NCBI RefSeq assembly: GCF_025370935.1
Contig: NC_133490.1
Location: 11,547,604-11,611,603, forward strand
Direction: 5' to 3'
Source of the DNA: Choristoneura fumiferana
Taxonomy: Eukaryota > Arthropoda > Insecta > Lepidoptera > Tortricidae
DNA length: 64,000 nt
Positions 42,216-53,333 of the stretch are shown in pieces; position 1 is the first letter of the stretch; the number at the start of each line of letters is the position of its first letter. The notes below the pieces were generated by a model, which was given only the letters and a program-made list of their open reading frames with translations, ran no database searches and was not told where the DNA came from. A program made the translations under genes and the position numbers.

Positions 42216-42880
42216 TAATAAAGGAAAATAACACGGTTCCAATTTTGAATTAGGATCACGCCTTGATACGCTGGTTTTTATATTTTTTTAATTTTGACCG
42301 AGGAGGTCGAAGTCGGCAGGGCGGTGTGACGCGCGCACGGCTAACTTCGCGGCTATGCTGCGCGCGCATGCTCCGACTTCGCGCCTATATCTGACCTCAT
42401 TTTGAGCAATGAATTATTTTCGAGACGGGAATGCACGCATATCCTTGTTTGTATGGTTTATTTGTCATTATTGTGTTAGATGTGTACGTACATTGTTGTA
42501 GATAGCTGCGTTTATAGGGCTGTAGTCTAGTTAATGGCACGCACGCTATGACAACACCATGTTTGTAAAATAGGTTAAATTATGCGTGGTCATACATAAA
42601 ACAAATGTACGTGTCGACTTGAGAACATCCTCCGTTTTTTTTCGTCGGTTAAAAATTAACAAATGACGCTCAAATTTAGGTTCAAATAAAAAAAAACTAA
42701 TATTTTATGCTTATGACAGAAACATTAAGCGGCTTGCTGAAACTGATTTTCATGAAATACAAGCATAGAAGTAAAGGTCGATGGGGGGGCGAAGATATTA
42801 GGTAAGGATACAAAAGCATTTTGTTACTTTTCAGTTTTTCCTTTTGTTCCTTAGACCAACAATATTTTAAGTGTGGGTAG
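42216..42880. other. Intergenic with a GC-rich patch
   Basis: A GC-rich patch around 42300-42390 (GCGCGCACGGCTAAC, CTGCGCGCGCATGCTCC) contains short inverted words. No gene seen. Confidence 0.4.
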
Positions 42881-42881
42881 G

Positions 42882-42983
42882 TACAGTCACCAGCACCAAT
42901 ATCTGACACAACAAGCGTGCATAAATATCTGATACGACTCTATTTCTAGGGCCGGAAGGACGTGGCAGATATTAATGCTGGTA
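42882..42983. mobile_element. MITE (ACGACTCTATTTCTAG family)
   Basis: TACAGTCACCAGCACCAATA faces TATTAATGCTGGTA; core ACGACTCTATTTCTAGGGCC, related to 25744-25869. Confidence 0.65.
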
Positions 42984-43260
42984 CCATGAAAATAATTACT
43001 TCGGAAATCTACCTGGTTGCATTGAAGAAAAGACAAATAAATTAATGTGTAGAAGTAAATAATACGGTCGGGTTCGAATTATGTATGATTTTTGGGTCTA
43101 TGGATGCAGTTTTTGTTATCACTCAAATCGATGACATGTTTCCTAAGAACAGATTTTTCTAGGTAGATAGTCTTGGGTCTTTAGTACACCATAATGCACA
43201 TGAAATGACAGATTCTTAGTGTGCTCCCATGCATGTTGGTTTCATAATACAAACAATGTC

Positions 43261-43375
43261 AATGTAGAACTTTTCGGCCCCAACGGCCATCTGTTCTCCG
43301 TGCAATATGGCCTGCCCATTGCCACTTCAACGAGCTAATTCGCTTGGCTGTACCAATTCTCGGTGCATCATAAAC
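43261..43375 (-). pseudogene. LINE reverse-transcriptase C-terminal fragment
   Basis: The minus frame encodes RIGTAKRISSLKWQWAGHIA then RRTDGRWGRKVL, a signature of the C-terminus of RTE-like non-LTR reverse transcriptases in Lepidoptera. Isolated remnant without catalytic domain. Confidence 0.75.
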
Positions 43376-43449
43376 ACTTTCTAAATGACTGTACTCTTGA
43401 CTTGAGAGAGAAATTAAATGAAACGAAATGATTATTCGAGGCACAGTCA

Positions 43450-43877
43450 AATACAAGTGCGAGTCGGACTCGCGCACGAAGGGTTCCGTACCATTATCTA
43501 TACAACATTAGACATTAGCAAAAAAAACACGTTTGTTGTATGGGAGCCCCCTTAAATATTTATTTTATTTTAATTTAATTAATTATTTTTAAAATGATTA
43601 TACAACTAAAGATTCTGTAAATATTTCAAGCGTCTACCGGTTGCCGTTATTAATATCAAGCAAAAGAAACGGCAAAACAATCACATTTGTTGTACGAGTA
43701 TGGGATCTGCCCTTAAATATTTATTTTATTCTCTTTTCAGTATTTGTTGTTATAGCGGCCACAGTAATACATAATCTGAAATTTCAAGTGTAACTATTAC
43801 GGCTCAAGAGATAGAGCCCTGTGACAGACGGACGGACAGACAGACAGACAGCGGAGTACGGAACCCTAAAAATGGTG
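43450..43877 (+). mobile_element. GTGCGAGTCGGACTCGCGCA-type repeat
   Basis: AAGGGTTCCGTACCATTATC at the left and TACGGAACCCTAAAAATGG at the right, with a (GACA)n run. Contains an internal direct repeat (TGGGAGCC..CTTAAATATT and GGGATCTGCCCTTAAATATT). Confidence 0.65.
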
Positions 43878-43929
43878 AATTTTAGGGTGCCTCAACTTGC
43901 CTGATTAGCTAATCAAACAAACAAACTAC

Positions 43930-44110
43930 GACTTTTAGAAAATAGTGTGGTGATTTTCCCTTACCTTCCACATCGCAGTACTCCGGAGTTGGAAAAAGAC
44001 CCCTGTGCACTCTCCCATGAGACCCTTAGCCTTTTACGACTCCCACGGGGATAGCTCCGTCCTTTTCTAAAACCCGGAACGGCACGAAACAAACATAATG
44101 CCGTGTTTCG
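43930..44110. mobile_element. LINE 3'-end-like fragment
   Basis: CCTTAGCCTTTTACGACTCC then CCCGGAACGGCACG; same class as the stretch at 20945. Confidence 0.45.
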
Positions 44111-44177
44111 GTTGATTGCGAGTTAAAGCACGAATTGTCTGGAGTTACCTTAAAGACGAGGAGCTCAAAAATAAGCC

Positions 44178-44456
44178 GTGGTGGCTTAATAGTTTGACCT
44201 ATGGCTTCGCTCCTCTAAGTTGAGTTTTTCGAAATTCATGTGCGATTTACATTTGAAATTTGCTAAGAGCTTTTCGAATAAGGACAATATTGTAAGGAAA
44301 CCTGCACAAACCTACGAAGAATTTCAATGATGGATGTGCAGTTTCCAATACACACTAAATATGGACCGGCGTAAGAACTACCTACTGTGAATGACGAGGC
44401 CTGTGTCCGAAGTCGGAAGTATATAATAGGCTGGGATGATGATGAGATGATATAAA
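44178..44456 (+). mobile_element. tRNA-derived SINE with GATGATGA tail, old copy
   Basis: AGCCGTGGTGGCTTAATAGT ... AGGCTGGGATGATGATGA, heavily diverged in the body. Confidence 0.75.
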
Positions 44457-44989
44457 AAAGTATAAAGAATCGTATGTTATATTGTAAAAAAAATCAAGCC
44501 CTTTTTCTGTTTGAAACTTTGTATTGACTTTCCGTAGATCATCGTCCAAACTACATTTCCATAGTAAATTTCAAGTCGATGCCTGAACTATACAAAACAA
44601 TTCAATGACTCTTTATTGTACACCATAAATAGTAAGCGATACAGAAAACGTACACAGAAAGAAAACCACAACGCAAATAATAGGCGGTCTTATCGCTTAA
44701 CCATTGAAGAGTAAGCATTTCCTTCTCCCGTGATGAGTGCTCTAGTGTTACGGCATATCATTTCAGTGGCCGAAAATTTTAGAACAAAATTAAAATTTTG
44801 CATGCTTATTTCATCGTAATATTTGAGAGGTTGAAAGAGTTTTGGAATCTTATTTCAGCTTTGAGGTTACGGAACCCTTTGTGGTCAAATAAAATTCACA
44901 CTTGCCCCGTTTTTAAGCTTTATTTGAGCATATCTGAAGAAATTTATATTATATACTTATATTACATTTGATCAAAACGTGTAAGTTCC

Positions 44990-45255
44990 TAGCCGTGGTG
45001 GCTCAATGGCTTGACCTGCGGCTTCTCAAGCAGAGGATCCTGGGTTTGATTCCGGACTCGCACCCTCGCTTTACTCTTTACAGTGAAGAAAAACATCGTG
45101 AGGAAACCTGCACCTACGAAGCAATTCAATGGTATGTGTGAAGATTCCAATCCGCACTGGGCCCGCGTGAAAACTACCGATTAAGCTCTCTCATTGTAAG
45201 AGGAGGCCTGTACCCAGCAGTGGGACGTATATATGCTGGAATAATGATGATTATA
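44990..45255 (+). mobile_element. tRNA-derived SINE, first unit of a tandem pair
   Basis: AGCCGTGGTGGCTCAATGGC ... TATATATGCTGGAATAATGA. The internal GAGTTTTTCGAAATTC part is missing. Confidence 0.8.
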
Positions 45256-45256
45256 A

Positions 45257-45515
45257 TGAACCCCGGCTCGCACCTCTGAGTTTTTCGAAATTCATGTGCG
45301 GAATTACATTTGAAATTTAACCACGAGCTTTGCGGTGAAGGAAAACATCGTGAGGAACCTGCACAAACCTGCGAAGCAATTCAATGGTACGTGTGAAGTT
45401 CCCAATCCGCACTGGGCCGCGTGGGAACTACGGCCCAAGCCCTCTTGTTCTGAGAGGAGGCCTGTACCCAGCAGTGGGACGTATATATGCTGGAATAATG
45501 ATTATAATGATCACT
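45257..45515 (+). mobile_element. tRNA-derived SINE, second unit of a tandem pair
   Basis: Starts inside the head (ACCCCGGCTCGCACC) and ends in the same unusual TGCTGGAATAATGAT tail as the first unit. Confidence 0.8.
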
Positions 45516-45949
45516 GATGACCACACAATATTTTTGTATTTTCATATATGATTTATCAACTCCGTATAATTTTAAACCAGTGTCTCCGTAATCATTCATT
45601 CTCTGAGCAATTATCTTTGTTACAAAGGGATCTGCAAAATACATACCGGGTGTGGCCTGTAATACGAGCAAAAAATTAAAACATACATCGTCCTCGTCAA
45701 ACTGAACAACATTAGTTCAGCGACTTTTAAAAATAATGGAGTCTTTGAATTTTCCTTTTTTTCATACAAATTAAATAGTGCTATCGTATGGCGTATCCTA
45801 CAAACATCAAGCATTTTGCTTTACATTGCTTCTTCGAATAAACCTAAAAGCGTAATAAAAATTAAAAAACTAATTATTTTTAAAAGTCGCTGAACTAATG
45901 TTATTCAGTTGGAAGAGTATAATGATCTATGTTTTAATTATTTGCTCAT

Positions 45950-45960
45950 ATTACAGGTCA
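45950..45960. repeat. Retroposon target duplication, left
   Basis: ATTACAGGTCA; partner ATTACAGGCCA at 46238-46248, one mismatch. Confidence 0.7.
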
Positions 45961-45961
45961 G

Positions 45962-46238
45962 GCAGGTGGTAGGACCTTGTGCAAGGTCCGCCCGGATTGC
46001 TACCACTATCTTACTCGCTAATCCTGCCGTGAAGCAGCAGTGCTTGCACTGTTGTGTTTCGGCGTGGAGAGTAAGACAGCGGTGAAATTACTGGCACTTG
46101 AGGTATCCCATCTTAGGCTCTAGGTTGGCAACGCATCTGCAATACCCCTGGTGTTGCAGATGTTATGGCGGTGGTGATCTCTTACCATCAGGAGACCCAC
46201 TTGCTCGTTTGCCATCAAGTCGAATAAAAAAAAAAAAA
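45962..46238 (+). mobile_element. Poly-A retroposon, ~280-bp family (copy 5)
   Basis: GGCAGGTGGTAGGACCTTG ... CATCAAGTCGAATAAAAAAA, with an 11-bp imperfect target duplication. This copy shows the true 5' and 3' ends of the family. Confidence 0.88.
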
Positions 46239-46262
46239 TTACAGGCCACACCCGGTATATGG

Positions 46263-46960
46263 CTTTTTAGCCTTATAAGCGTCTCACGGCTCGCTCGTAT
46301 AACATCTATATCTACTTTTAGTTCTATAACTAACGCCTTTCTTTCAGAGTTATAATTATAATACTATCCACGCTCAACGTGCAACGGTCTACGCGCCGTA
46401 GCACCGCTACGAGGCTACGCGACGTAGCTACGTGCTACGAGACCCCTGGGACCGAGTTACTTAATATTTGAGGGTAATTGTGTGCGATGTTGGAGCGCTA
46501 AACCGTCCGGAGTCGGCACGCAATCTTGCAGGAAAACGTGTTTACATGCTGGGTTGGAAGCAATTCGTGATAATTTTATGTTACTGTCTTTTTCTTCGTA
46601 ACACTCTTTGCAACACTGTGAATTATACGAATAAATGTTGTTTTTATTTATTTCCATTAAAATATTTTTTTAACAAGGCGCTGAAAATCCTCAAACCATT
46701 GGTTAAGATCCTTTATAGGGATAAGATCGCCTTTGTACACATGTTTGTCCATGTTTGTATATTGTGATTGTGTCTCTATTTTTGTACAATAAAGAGTTTA
46801 GGTTTACATACATGTGGTAATTCCAAGTATCTCCATTGACATTGTCAACAACAAACAAACACACTGTAAAAAACAAAAAGTTGCCTGGTAGACATGGCTC
46901 TGTGCCGATAAGGCTGATTGATAACAGTGTAAATTTTCTTAACATACTATTGTTTAAAGC
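46263..46960. other. Intergenic with LINE-like tail
   Basis: ACGCGCCGTAGCACCGCTAC repeated words near 46390-46440, and TTTTTGTACAATAAAGAGTTT at about 46778 (also near 34096). No gene. Confidence 0.4.
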
Positions 46961-46961
46961 C

Positions 46962-47253
46962 TGGTGGCCTAGTGGTTTGACTATCGCCTCTCAAAGCAGA
47001 GGTTCGTGGTTCAACCCCGCTCGCAACCTCTGAGTTTTTTCGGATTCATGTGCGAAATTACATTTGAAATTTACCACGAGCTTTACGGTGAAGGAAAACA
47101 TCGTGAGGAATACTAACAAAGCGAAGCAATCAATTTGTTTGTGAAGTTCCCTCCGCACTGGGCCGCGTGGGAACTATGGCCAAGCCCTCTTGTTCTGAGA
47201 GGAGGCCTGTGCCCAGCAGTGGGACGTATATAGGCTGGGATGATGATGATGAC
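46962..47253 (+). mobile_element. tRNA-derived SINE with (GAT)n tail
   Basis: CCTGGTGGCCTAGTGGTTTG ... GCTGGGATGATGATGATG with several small deletions. Confidence 0.85.
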
Positions 47254-47254
47254 T

Positions 47255-47788
47255 ATTGTTTTGAATTGTTTATTTTGTGGTATCCAATAAAATCATTGCA
47301 ATGTGTTGTACCTATTTTACTTATTGCTTTTTTCATGAGAATCCCTTTTAATTTTTAACAACTAATTGGTGACTATCATTAAAAAAAAAGTGTACACACC
47401 ATATGTTTTAGTGTCGCTAATACCACTCCCGTATAGGCCTGTTTAACCACCAGGGAAAATGCCGCTGATACAATGCATGAACCATCTGTCATAGATGCAA
47501 GGGCCTTTGATTAGGCATTAAGATCTCCGGTTGGTTCTGTGCTCTAAGGCTGTGACCTTGACAAGTGGACTCTGGGGGGAGGTGTGACTGTTGTCATTGT
47601 GTTTATGAAGACTAGATGTTTATCATCTTACTCGTATAGTGAAGTTTATCGCAAGCCTTCCACTGCGAACTCATTTTAATATGCAATTATCAACTGCTTA
47701 GAAGTTTAGGGGAAGTACTGCATGAACTACACAATGTACTTACGTCAATCTGAGTGCGCTTCACTTGCAGTAAAAGCTATTTGCCTTT
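47255..47788. other. Intergenic, nothing recognised
   Basis: No gene or known repeat ends. Confidence 0.4.
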
Positions 47789-47789
47789 T

Positions 47790-48075
47790 TTAAAAGCTTT
47801 TATTTAACTTGCAATGAATCTTGTATTTATGTATGTGCGGGTCGAATCTTGCAAGTTATAAACCCACTTCTAGTAGTCGGATTGTCTTGAAATTTGGCAT
47901 AGTTATGTAAATTGCGCGACGATGACAATACAATAATCTGGTAGTGACATTCTGGTAGTCCGGCCAGGATCGTCTCCGAAGGACGGAACTCTTCAACGGT
48001 TAATGGCATGGACTTGAAATTTGGTATACAAATGTAGTTTGGGTGACAATGCAAGTACAGTCAGCAAAAAGCTGA
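47790..48075 (+). mobile_element. MITE, TACAAGCTTTT family (copy 2)
   Basis: AAAAGCTTTTATTTAACTTG ... AGTACAGTCAGCAAAAAGCT; body as in 17986-18290. Confidence 0.7.
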
Positions 48076-48239
48076 CCACCAACTCACCAAACACTTATTT
48101 TTGCTTTTAAGCGATAATACCGCCCATTGTCTACCCTGAATTTATGTGTACTCGTATACAGGGTGAGTTCAAATTGGTAATACAGAATCAATGTTTTACA
48201 AATAAATATATTGTACTCATTTTTGGTGTGCAAAAAAGA

Positions 48240-48266
48240 ATATTTGTATTGTATTGTATTGTATTG
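48240..48266. repeat. (GTATT)n short tandem repeat
   Basis: Four to five units of GTATT. Confidence 0.85.
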
Positions 48267-48684
48267 TAAAAGGTGGACATTAAGCTTTATACTCAGGTCA
48301 GGTCCGCTTTTTAGTAACATTAAAACTTTTTTACTCGGCCTAACCTAACTTGGTACCTACTGGTCATTAACAATGCCATGTAATACTTTGTTTTTTTTTT
48401 TAATCTAACGTTGCTCTTCTGTTTCATGAAATGAAATGAAATCGGATATCGCATGACCAAAGGTATGTAAATAAGATATTCGTATTTTGGTGGGTCCTTT
48501 CATGGTCTACCATTTTCATGGTGTACAATATTTAAAAATATATGTAGGTTGTATTACAGATATAATTTTATTGTTGTTATAAACATCGCTTAGTCCGTTA
48601 TCTCCGTTTTAGCTAATTATGCTATTTGAGCGAAAGGGCGGCTTGCAAATCATTTTTGTTTTTCATACAAGTGCCTCTGACAAT

Positions 48685-49012
48685 GTTCTATTTTAGCCGG
48701 ATAACTGAACTACTTTTGTTCTGCAACTTTTTAAAGCATCCAGTGCAATTTTTTTATTATTATACTTTATACAGATTAAATCAATGTAATTTTCACATTC
48801 AAGTTATTTGAGCATGTTACAAAACAAGAAACTTGCAATGTATTGTTCTATTTAGCCGGATAACTGAACTACTTTTGTTCTGCAACTTTTTAAAGCATAT
48901 CCAGTGCAAATTTTTGGTATAGTTCATACAGATTAAATCAGTATAATTTTCAATCAATAAATTATCTACATTCAAGTTATTTGAGCATGTTACAAAAAAA
49001 GAAACTTGCATT
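48685..49012 (+). repeat. Tandem duplication, ~160-bp unit, two copies
   Basis: TTAGCCGGATAACTGAACTA and GTTATTTGAGCATGTTACAA occur in both units in the same order. The second unit has a ~12-base insertion. Confidence 0.85.
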
Positions 49013-49089
49013 TTCAATCTTCATGTTCGGAGGCCTCCTGTATATAAAGACCAATGTACCTAATTCTTCGAAATTGTAGGAAATAAAGT

Positions 49090-49142
49090 CTAAATTTAAG
49101 ACATAGTTGTTCAAGCGCGCGAGGCCGCGGGCAAAGGCTAGT
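49090..49142 (+). mobile_element. Helitron-like 3' end remnant
   Basis: GCGCGAGGCCGCGGGCAAAGGCTAG|T, matching other CTAG termini. Confidence 0.5.
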
Positions 49143-49330
49143 GAAAACAAATAACGGGAAAACTAAATACAGCACGCGACACAGTTCGACAGTACACATT
49201 AAGGATTCTCAGAATCGCATTCCTTCTTGACACTGTTTGTACATCTTGTATGCAAGGTGTCTTCAAAATACTCCGAAATAATGCAGCAGATGGGTGAGTT
49301 CATTATTATCAATATCCCAGGGTACATACG

Positions 49331-49425
49331 AGTACGTCCCACTACTGGGCATAGGCCTGCTCTCAGAATAAGAGGACTTGGGCCGTAGTTCCTACGCGGG
49401 CCCACTGCGGATTGGGAACAGTGAG
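49331..49425 (-). mobile_element. tRNA-derived SINE, tail fragment
   Basis: ACGTCCCACTACTGGGCATA ... GCGGGCCCACTGCGGATTGG. Confidence 0.7.
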
Positions 49426-49445
49426 GATACTGGATGGTTGGCTTT

Positions 49446-49740
49446 TTACAAGCTTTTATTTAGTTTCACCTGTCCCTTGTCTGTCTGTAGTCAAATCTTG
49501 CAAGTTAAATTCGACCAACTTCCAGTAGTCGGATTGACTTTAAATTTGACATACTTATGTAAATCACGTGACAATACAATAATCTAGTAAAAACATCCTG
49601 GTAGTCCAGTCAGGATTGTCTCCGCAGGACAGAACTCTTCAACGGTTAATAGCATCGACTTGAAATTTGGTATGCAAATGTAGTTTGGGTTACAATGCAA
49701 GTAAGTCCACAAAGAGTACAGTCAGCAAAAAAGCTTGTAT
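49446..49740 (+). mobile_element. MITE, TACAAGCTTTT family (copy 3, cleanest)
   Basis: TACAAGCTTTTATTTAGTTT at the left and GCAAAAAAGCTTGTA at the right, an 11-bp exact inverted end. Confidence 0.78.
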
Positions 49741-50087
49741 TAAAAATAAAAAAAATATGGTTAGGTTATTTGACTGAACATCCTTGTAAATAATCATTGA
49801 TTGAAAACCCTCTTTCAACTGCTATAACTTTCTCTATTACTTATCTACAATACCAAGCTTTGTCCCAAAACCAAAAGCTTGAGTTACTGTACAGTCACGC
49901 ACACCATTGTGTTCCAACAAAGCTGACAGGCGCGATAGCGGCGGCGGAAGCACTTGCGCGCAAGATTGTACGCCTCAATACGATACCGGTGATATGGGAA
50001 ATGCTTTGTATGGAAAATGTATGACTATGTATGTTTAAAGGCTAGAGAATGAAATTAAAATGCGAGGAATACAAAAATATCTCCAGC

Positions 50088-50712
50088 TGGTTACATATTT
50101 GAATATCGAAAGTTTAAATATCTACGGGTAAAATGTCGATGTTCAAAATATCGAAAATTAAAATATCGACTGTATCGTAATATTTAAAATTAAAATAACC
50201 AAAGTTTATAATGTCGAATGGTTAGATAATCTACGTCCAATATATCGAAAATATATTTTATCTACAAAAGTGACATCGAAAGACATAAACATCGAAGTCC
50301 AAAATATCGAAGTACAGAGTATCGAATATCCTATGTATGAACGGGACGTGACGGGGTCGACGGAGCTTCGCTTCGTGGAGCTCCTATTCCGCTCAGTTGA
50401 GGCGCTTCGTGCCTTGACGCAATACTAACCTAACCTATAGAACATGAATTACCAAAAATATTTGGTTCGGTTAGGTTAGAACTGTGACCACAATGACTAG
50501 ATGTAAAATAAATGCTATTAAGAGAAAGGAGCAATAAGTAAAGCAGATTTGTATGTACGATATTTTAATTTTCGACATTTCAATCTTAGACATTTTGACC
50601 ATAGGTATAACAACTTTCGATATTGTGGTATGGTTGATATTTTAATTTTCGATATTTTGAACATCGACATTTTAACCGTAGGTATTTTAATTTTCGACAT
50701 TCAAATTTGTAA
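50088..50712. repeat. Inverted pair of degenerate AAAATATCGA arrays
   Basis: 50088-50345 holds ~14-bp units around AAAATATCGAA; 50552-50712 holds the inverse (TTTCGATATTTTAATT). The spacer carries a GC-rich GGAGCTTCGCTTCGTGG patch. Probably the arms of one element. Confidence 0.6.
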
Positions 50713-50825
50713 CCCTCCAGCTACTCGCTGACGGTGGGACTAGTGCCTAAAGTATCATGGGCGACCGAGCTTCGGTTATTTTGTAACACTTATATCAACT
50801 ATTAGGATATAGATAATAAGGAGCT

Positions 50826-50946
50826 CTAAAAATCATGAGGAAAGCTGCACCAGCCTGCGAAAAAAAACAATGGTGTGTGTGAAGTTCTCAATCTACACTG
50901 AGAGAAGCCCTATGCCCAACAGTGGGAAGGGATGGTGATGAATGAT
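50826..50946 (+). mobile_element. tRNA-derived SINE, degraded 3' part
   Basis: CACCAGCCTGCGAAAAAAAA ... GGGATGGTGATGAATGATG. Confidence 0.55.
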
Positions 50947-51125
50947 GTGTCAATGACGTAATCCGTCTATGTCTTGTCTCTCGCGAACGTGCCGTTTTAG
51001 AGCCCAACGGCATTGCATGAGACCACCATGAGACGATATCAAGGGGCCGGATGGTAAGTAATATGTCTTTGAGTCCAAAGGATGAGCCGGGCTTTAGTCT
51101 GGGACGCAACCCGAGTTGACACTCA

Positions 51126-51407
51126 GCAGGTGGTAGGACCTTGTGCAAGGTCCGCCCGGATTGCTACCACCATCTTGCTCGCTAATCCAGCCGTGAAATA
51201 GCAGTGCTTGCATTGTTGTGTTTCGGCGTGGAGAGTAAGACAGCCGGTGAAATTACTGGCACTTGATTTATCCCATCTTAGGCCTCTAGGTTGGCAACGC
51301 ATCTGCAATCCCCCTGGTGTTGAGGGGTCTATGGGCGGTGGTAATCTCTTACCATCAGGTGACACACTTGCTCGTTTTCCATCCAGTCGAATAAAAAAAA
51401 AAAAAAA
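51126..51407 (+). mobile_element. Poly-A retroposon, ~280-bp family (copy 6)
   Basis: GCAGGTGGTAGGACCTTGTG ... CATCCAGTCGAATAAAAAAA. Confidence 0.88.
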
Positions 51408-51730
51408 GCAGCTGGTCCAACTCTTAAAACATTTGCAAAAGTACCTGGTTGATACAACTAGAGACCAAAAGGCCGGCAACTATGTCTCTCAAAGCTACTT
51501 ATAGCTATTCAACAAGGAAACGTAATCAGCTCGTAACCAGCCTTTGGGACAAAATGCCACGCGGATCATTTTTCTAGATTTAATTTAGTTTTTTTAAAAT
51601 TTTGCTGTCTGATTTCTCGTTTTTTATTTCAGAAGATATGGAGGATATAGATATAGAAACAACCTGTCAAACACAACAAATTGGCAGTAGTGGTTGCTAA
51701 CTTAAGCAACTATTTGCCATAAACAACAAA

Positions 51731-52115
51731 ACTGCCCCAGCCGAAAGGCGCTATCTCAAAAAAAATCGCTTTAATGTCATTTAATGGAATTAGATATATT
51801 CAACCTTTCTCTTAACAGGTTTAAAGCTGCCCTGTTAAAACATTAGTTTTGTTTTGTTCAACTAAATTATTTTTAATAGGTCATTTATATTCTTTGTACG
51901 TGTTACTCTACTGTATAATTTAATAGTGGCATATTTGCTGGTCTATGTTTCGTTTAAGTCTTATTTTCTTAAGTTTATTTCTATATTGTACCGTTTTTTG
52001 CCCAAATAAACATTAAACATTTACACCATGAGATGCATGGTTTAAGCAACACTATAGTATTAATAACTCAAAAGGTATTTCTTTTGAGATAGCGCCTTTT
52101 AGCTTAGGAGGGCAG
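51731..52115. mobile_element. TIR element, CTGCCC..GGCGCTATCTCAAAA ends
   Basis: GAAAGGCGCTATCTCAAAA faces TTTTGAGATAGCGCCTTTT; outermost ACTGCCCC and GGGCAG also pair. No transposase frame; non-autonomous. Confidence 0.65.
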
Positions 52116-52436
52116 ATTAAAGTTGTTATGGATATTCGAGATTTACGAGACAAGCTCGTACATAAATAAAAAGTAACATTTTAAATAGCATAATCAATCA
52201 CAAGCGTTAAATATGAAGCAAAACCACACGCGCGTCAGCATAGATTTTTCTAGCACCCGCATAATTACCATCATTATAAAGTCAACACCCCATCTCCAGC
52301 CGAAATACTAACGACCTTCTCCAAATGATTTCCTATTTCTTTACATTCTCGTTTTTCACTTCAAATATGCCGTTTTTTTTACACATTTTTATTAAAGTTT
52401 TTTACAGACTGTATTTCTATTGACTGTTGCATTGGT

Positions 52437-52735
52437 CATCATCCCAGCCTATATACGTCCCACTGCTGGGCACAGGCCTCCTCTCAGAACGAGAGGGCTT
52501 GGGCCATAGTTCCCACGCGGGCCCAGTGCAGACTGGGAACTTCGCACGCACCATTGGATCGCTTCGCAGGTTGTGCATGTTTCCTCACGATGTTTTCCTT
52601 CACCGCAAAGCTCGTGGTAAATTTCAAATGTAATTCCGCACATGAATTTCGAAAAGCTCAGAGGTGTGAGCCGGGGTTCGAACCCACGACCCTCTGCTTG
52701 AGAGGCGATAGGTCAAACCACTAGGCCACCACGGC
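52437..52735 (-). mobile_element. tRNA-derived SINE with (GAT)n tail, full reverse copy
   Basis: CATCATCCCAGCCTATATAC through CGAACCCACGACC to GGCCACCACGGCT. The tail is reduced to about one unit. Confidence 0.88.
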
Positions 52736-52868
52736 TTCGTTGGTATCCAAGCTATAATTACGTATGTACCAGCGTTTTTCAAACTTTTCATGACGCGATC
52801 CCTTTGGTTTGAAAATACTGTCGACCCCCACTAACTAACCTCCACTAACAATATAATCATACTCATAA

Positions 52869-53096
52869 TCCTACTAATATTATGAATGTGAAAGTTTGTG
52901 AAGATGTTCGGAGGTTTGGATGTTTGTCACTCAATCACGTCTAAACCTCTGAACCGATTTAGATGAAATTCGGTATACAGATAGTTTGAGTCCCGAGGAA
53001 GGACATAGGATAGTTTTTATCCCGGAAAATTTCATAGTTCCCGCGGGATAGCGGTAAACGAACACTACGTGGGTGGAGTCGCGGGTAACAGGCTAG
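52869..53096 (+). mobile_element. Short Helitron-like element (228 bp)
   Basis: A|TCCTACTAATATTATGAA start, GTCGCGGGTAACAGGCTAG|T end, as in 13631-14738 but without the internal array. Confidence 0.72.
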
Positions 53097-53333
53097 TCAT
53101 ACATAACGGTGGAATATGTTAAAGTTACCTACTACAAACGATGCATGCCGATCCACAGATTGAAAAACATATCATTCATGTCAAGCCCTCACTTTCATGT
53201 AAGTATGGAAATTTCACGTGTGGGAAAAGACTTGGATGAAGTTTGTTGGGGTTACAATCCTCACCATCGAGGGACCGATCGAGGAGTATGTCGTTTATGA
53301 TTAAGGCAAAATGTTTAATTAATAATAGCTTAC

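Larger units (their letters stand above)
45640..46262. repeat. Inverted duplication around a splice-acceptor-like motif
   Basis: CGGGTGTGGCCTGTAATACG ... AGTTCAGCGACTTTTAAAAA (45647-45736) is the inverse of TTTTTAAAAGTCGCTGAACT ... ATTACAGGCCACACCCGGTA (45886-46258). The right arm is split by a retroposon. Confidence 0.75.

Noticed and set aside
44178..45515. Closely spaced direct repeats resembling an array
   Set aside because: These are SINE copies, not CRISPR; a eukaryotic context and no uniform spacers.
45381..45656. Minus frame starting at an acceptor-like site (TPGMYFADPFVTKII)
   Set aside because: Open but AT-driven codon use; it runs into a SINE, and the acceptor is part of an inverted duplication.
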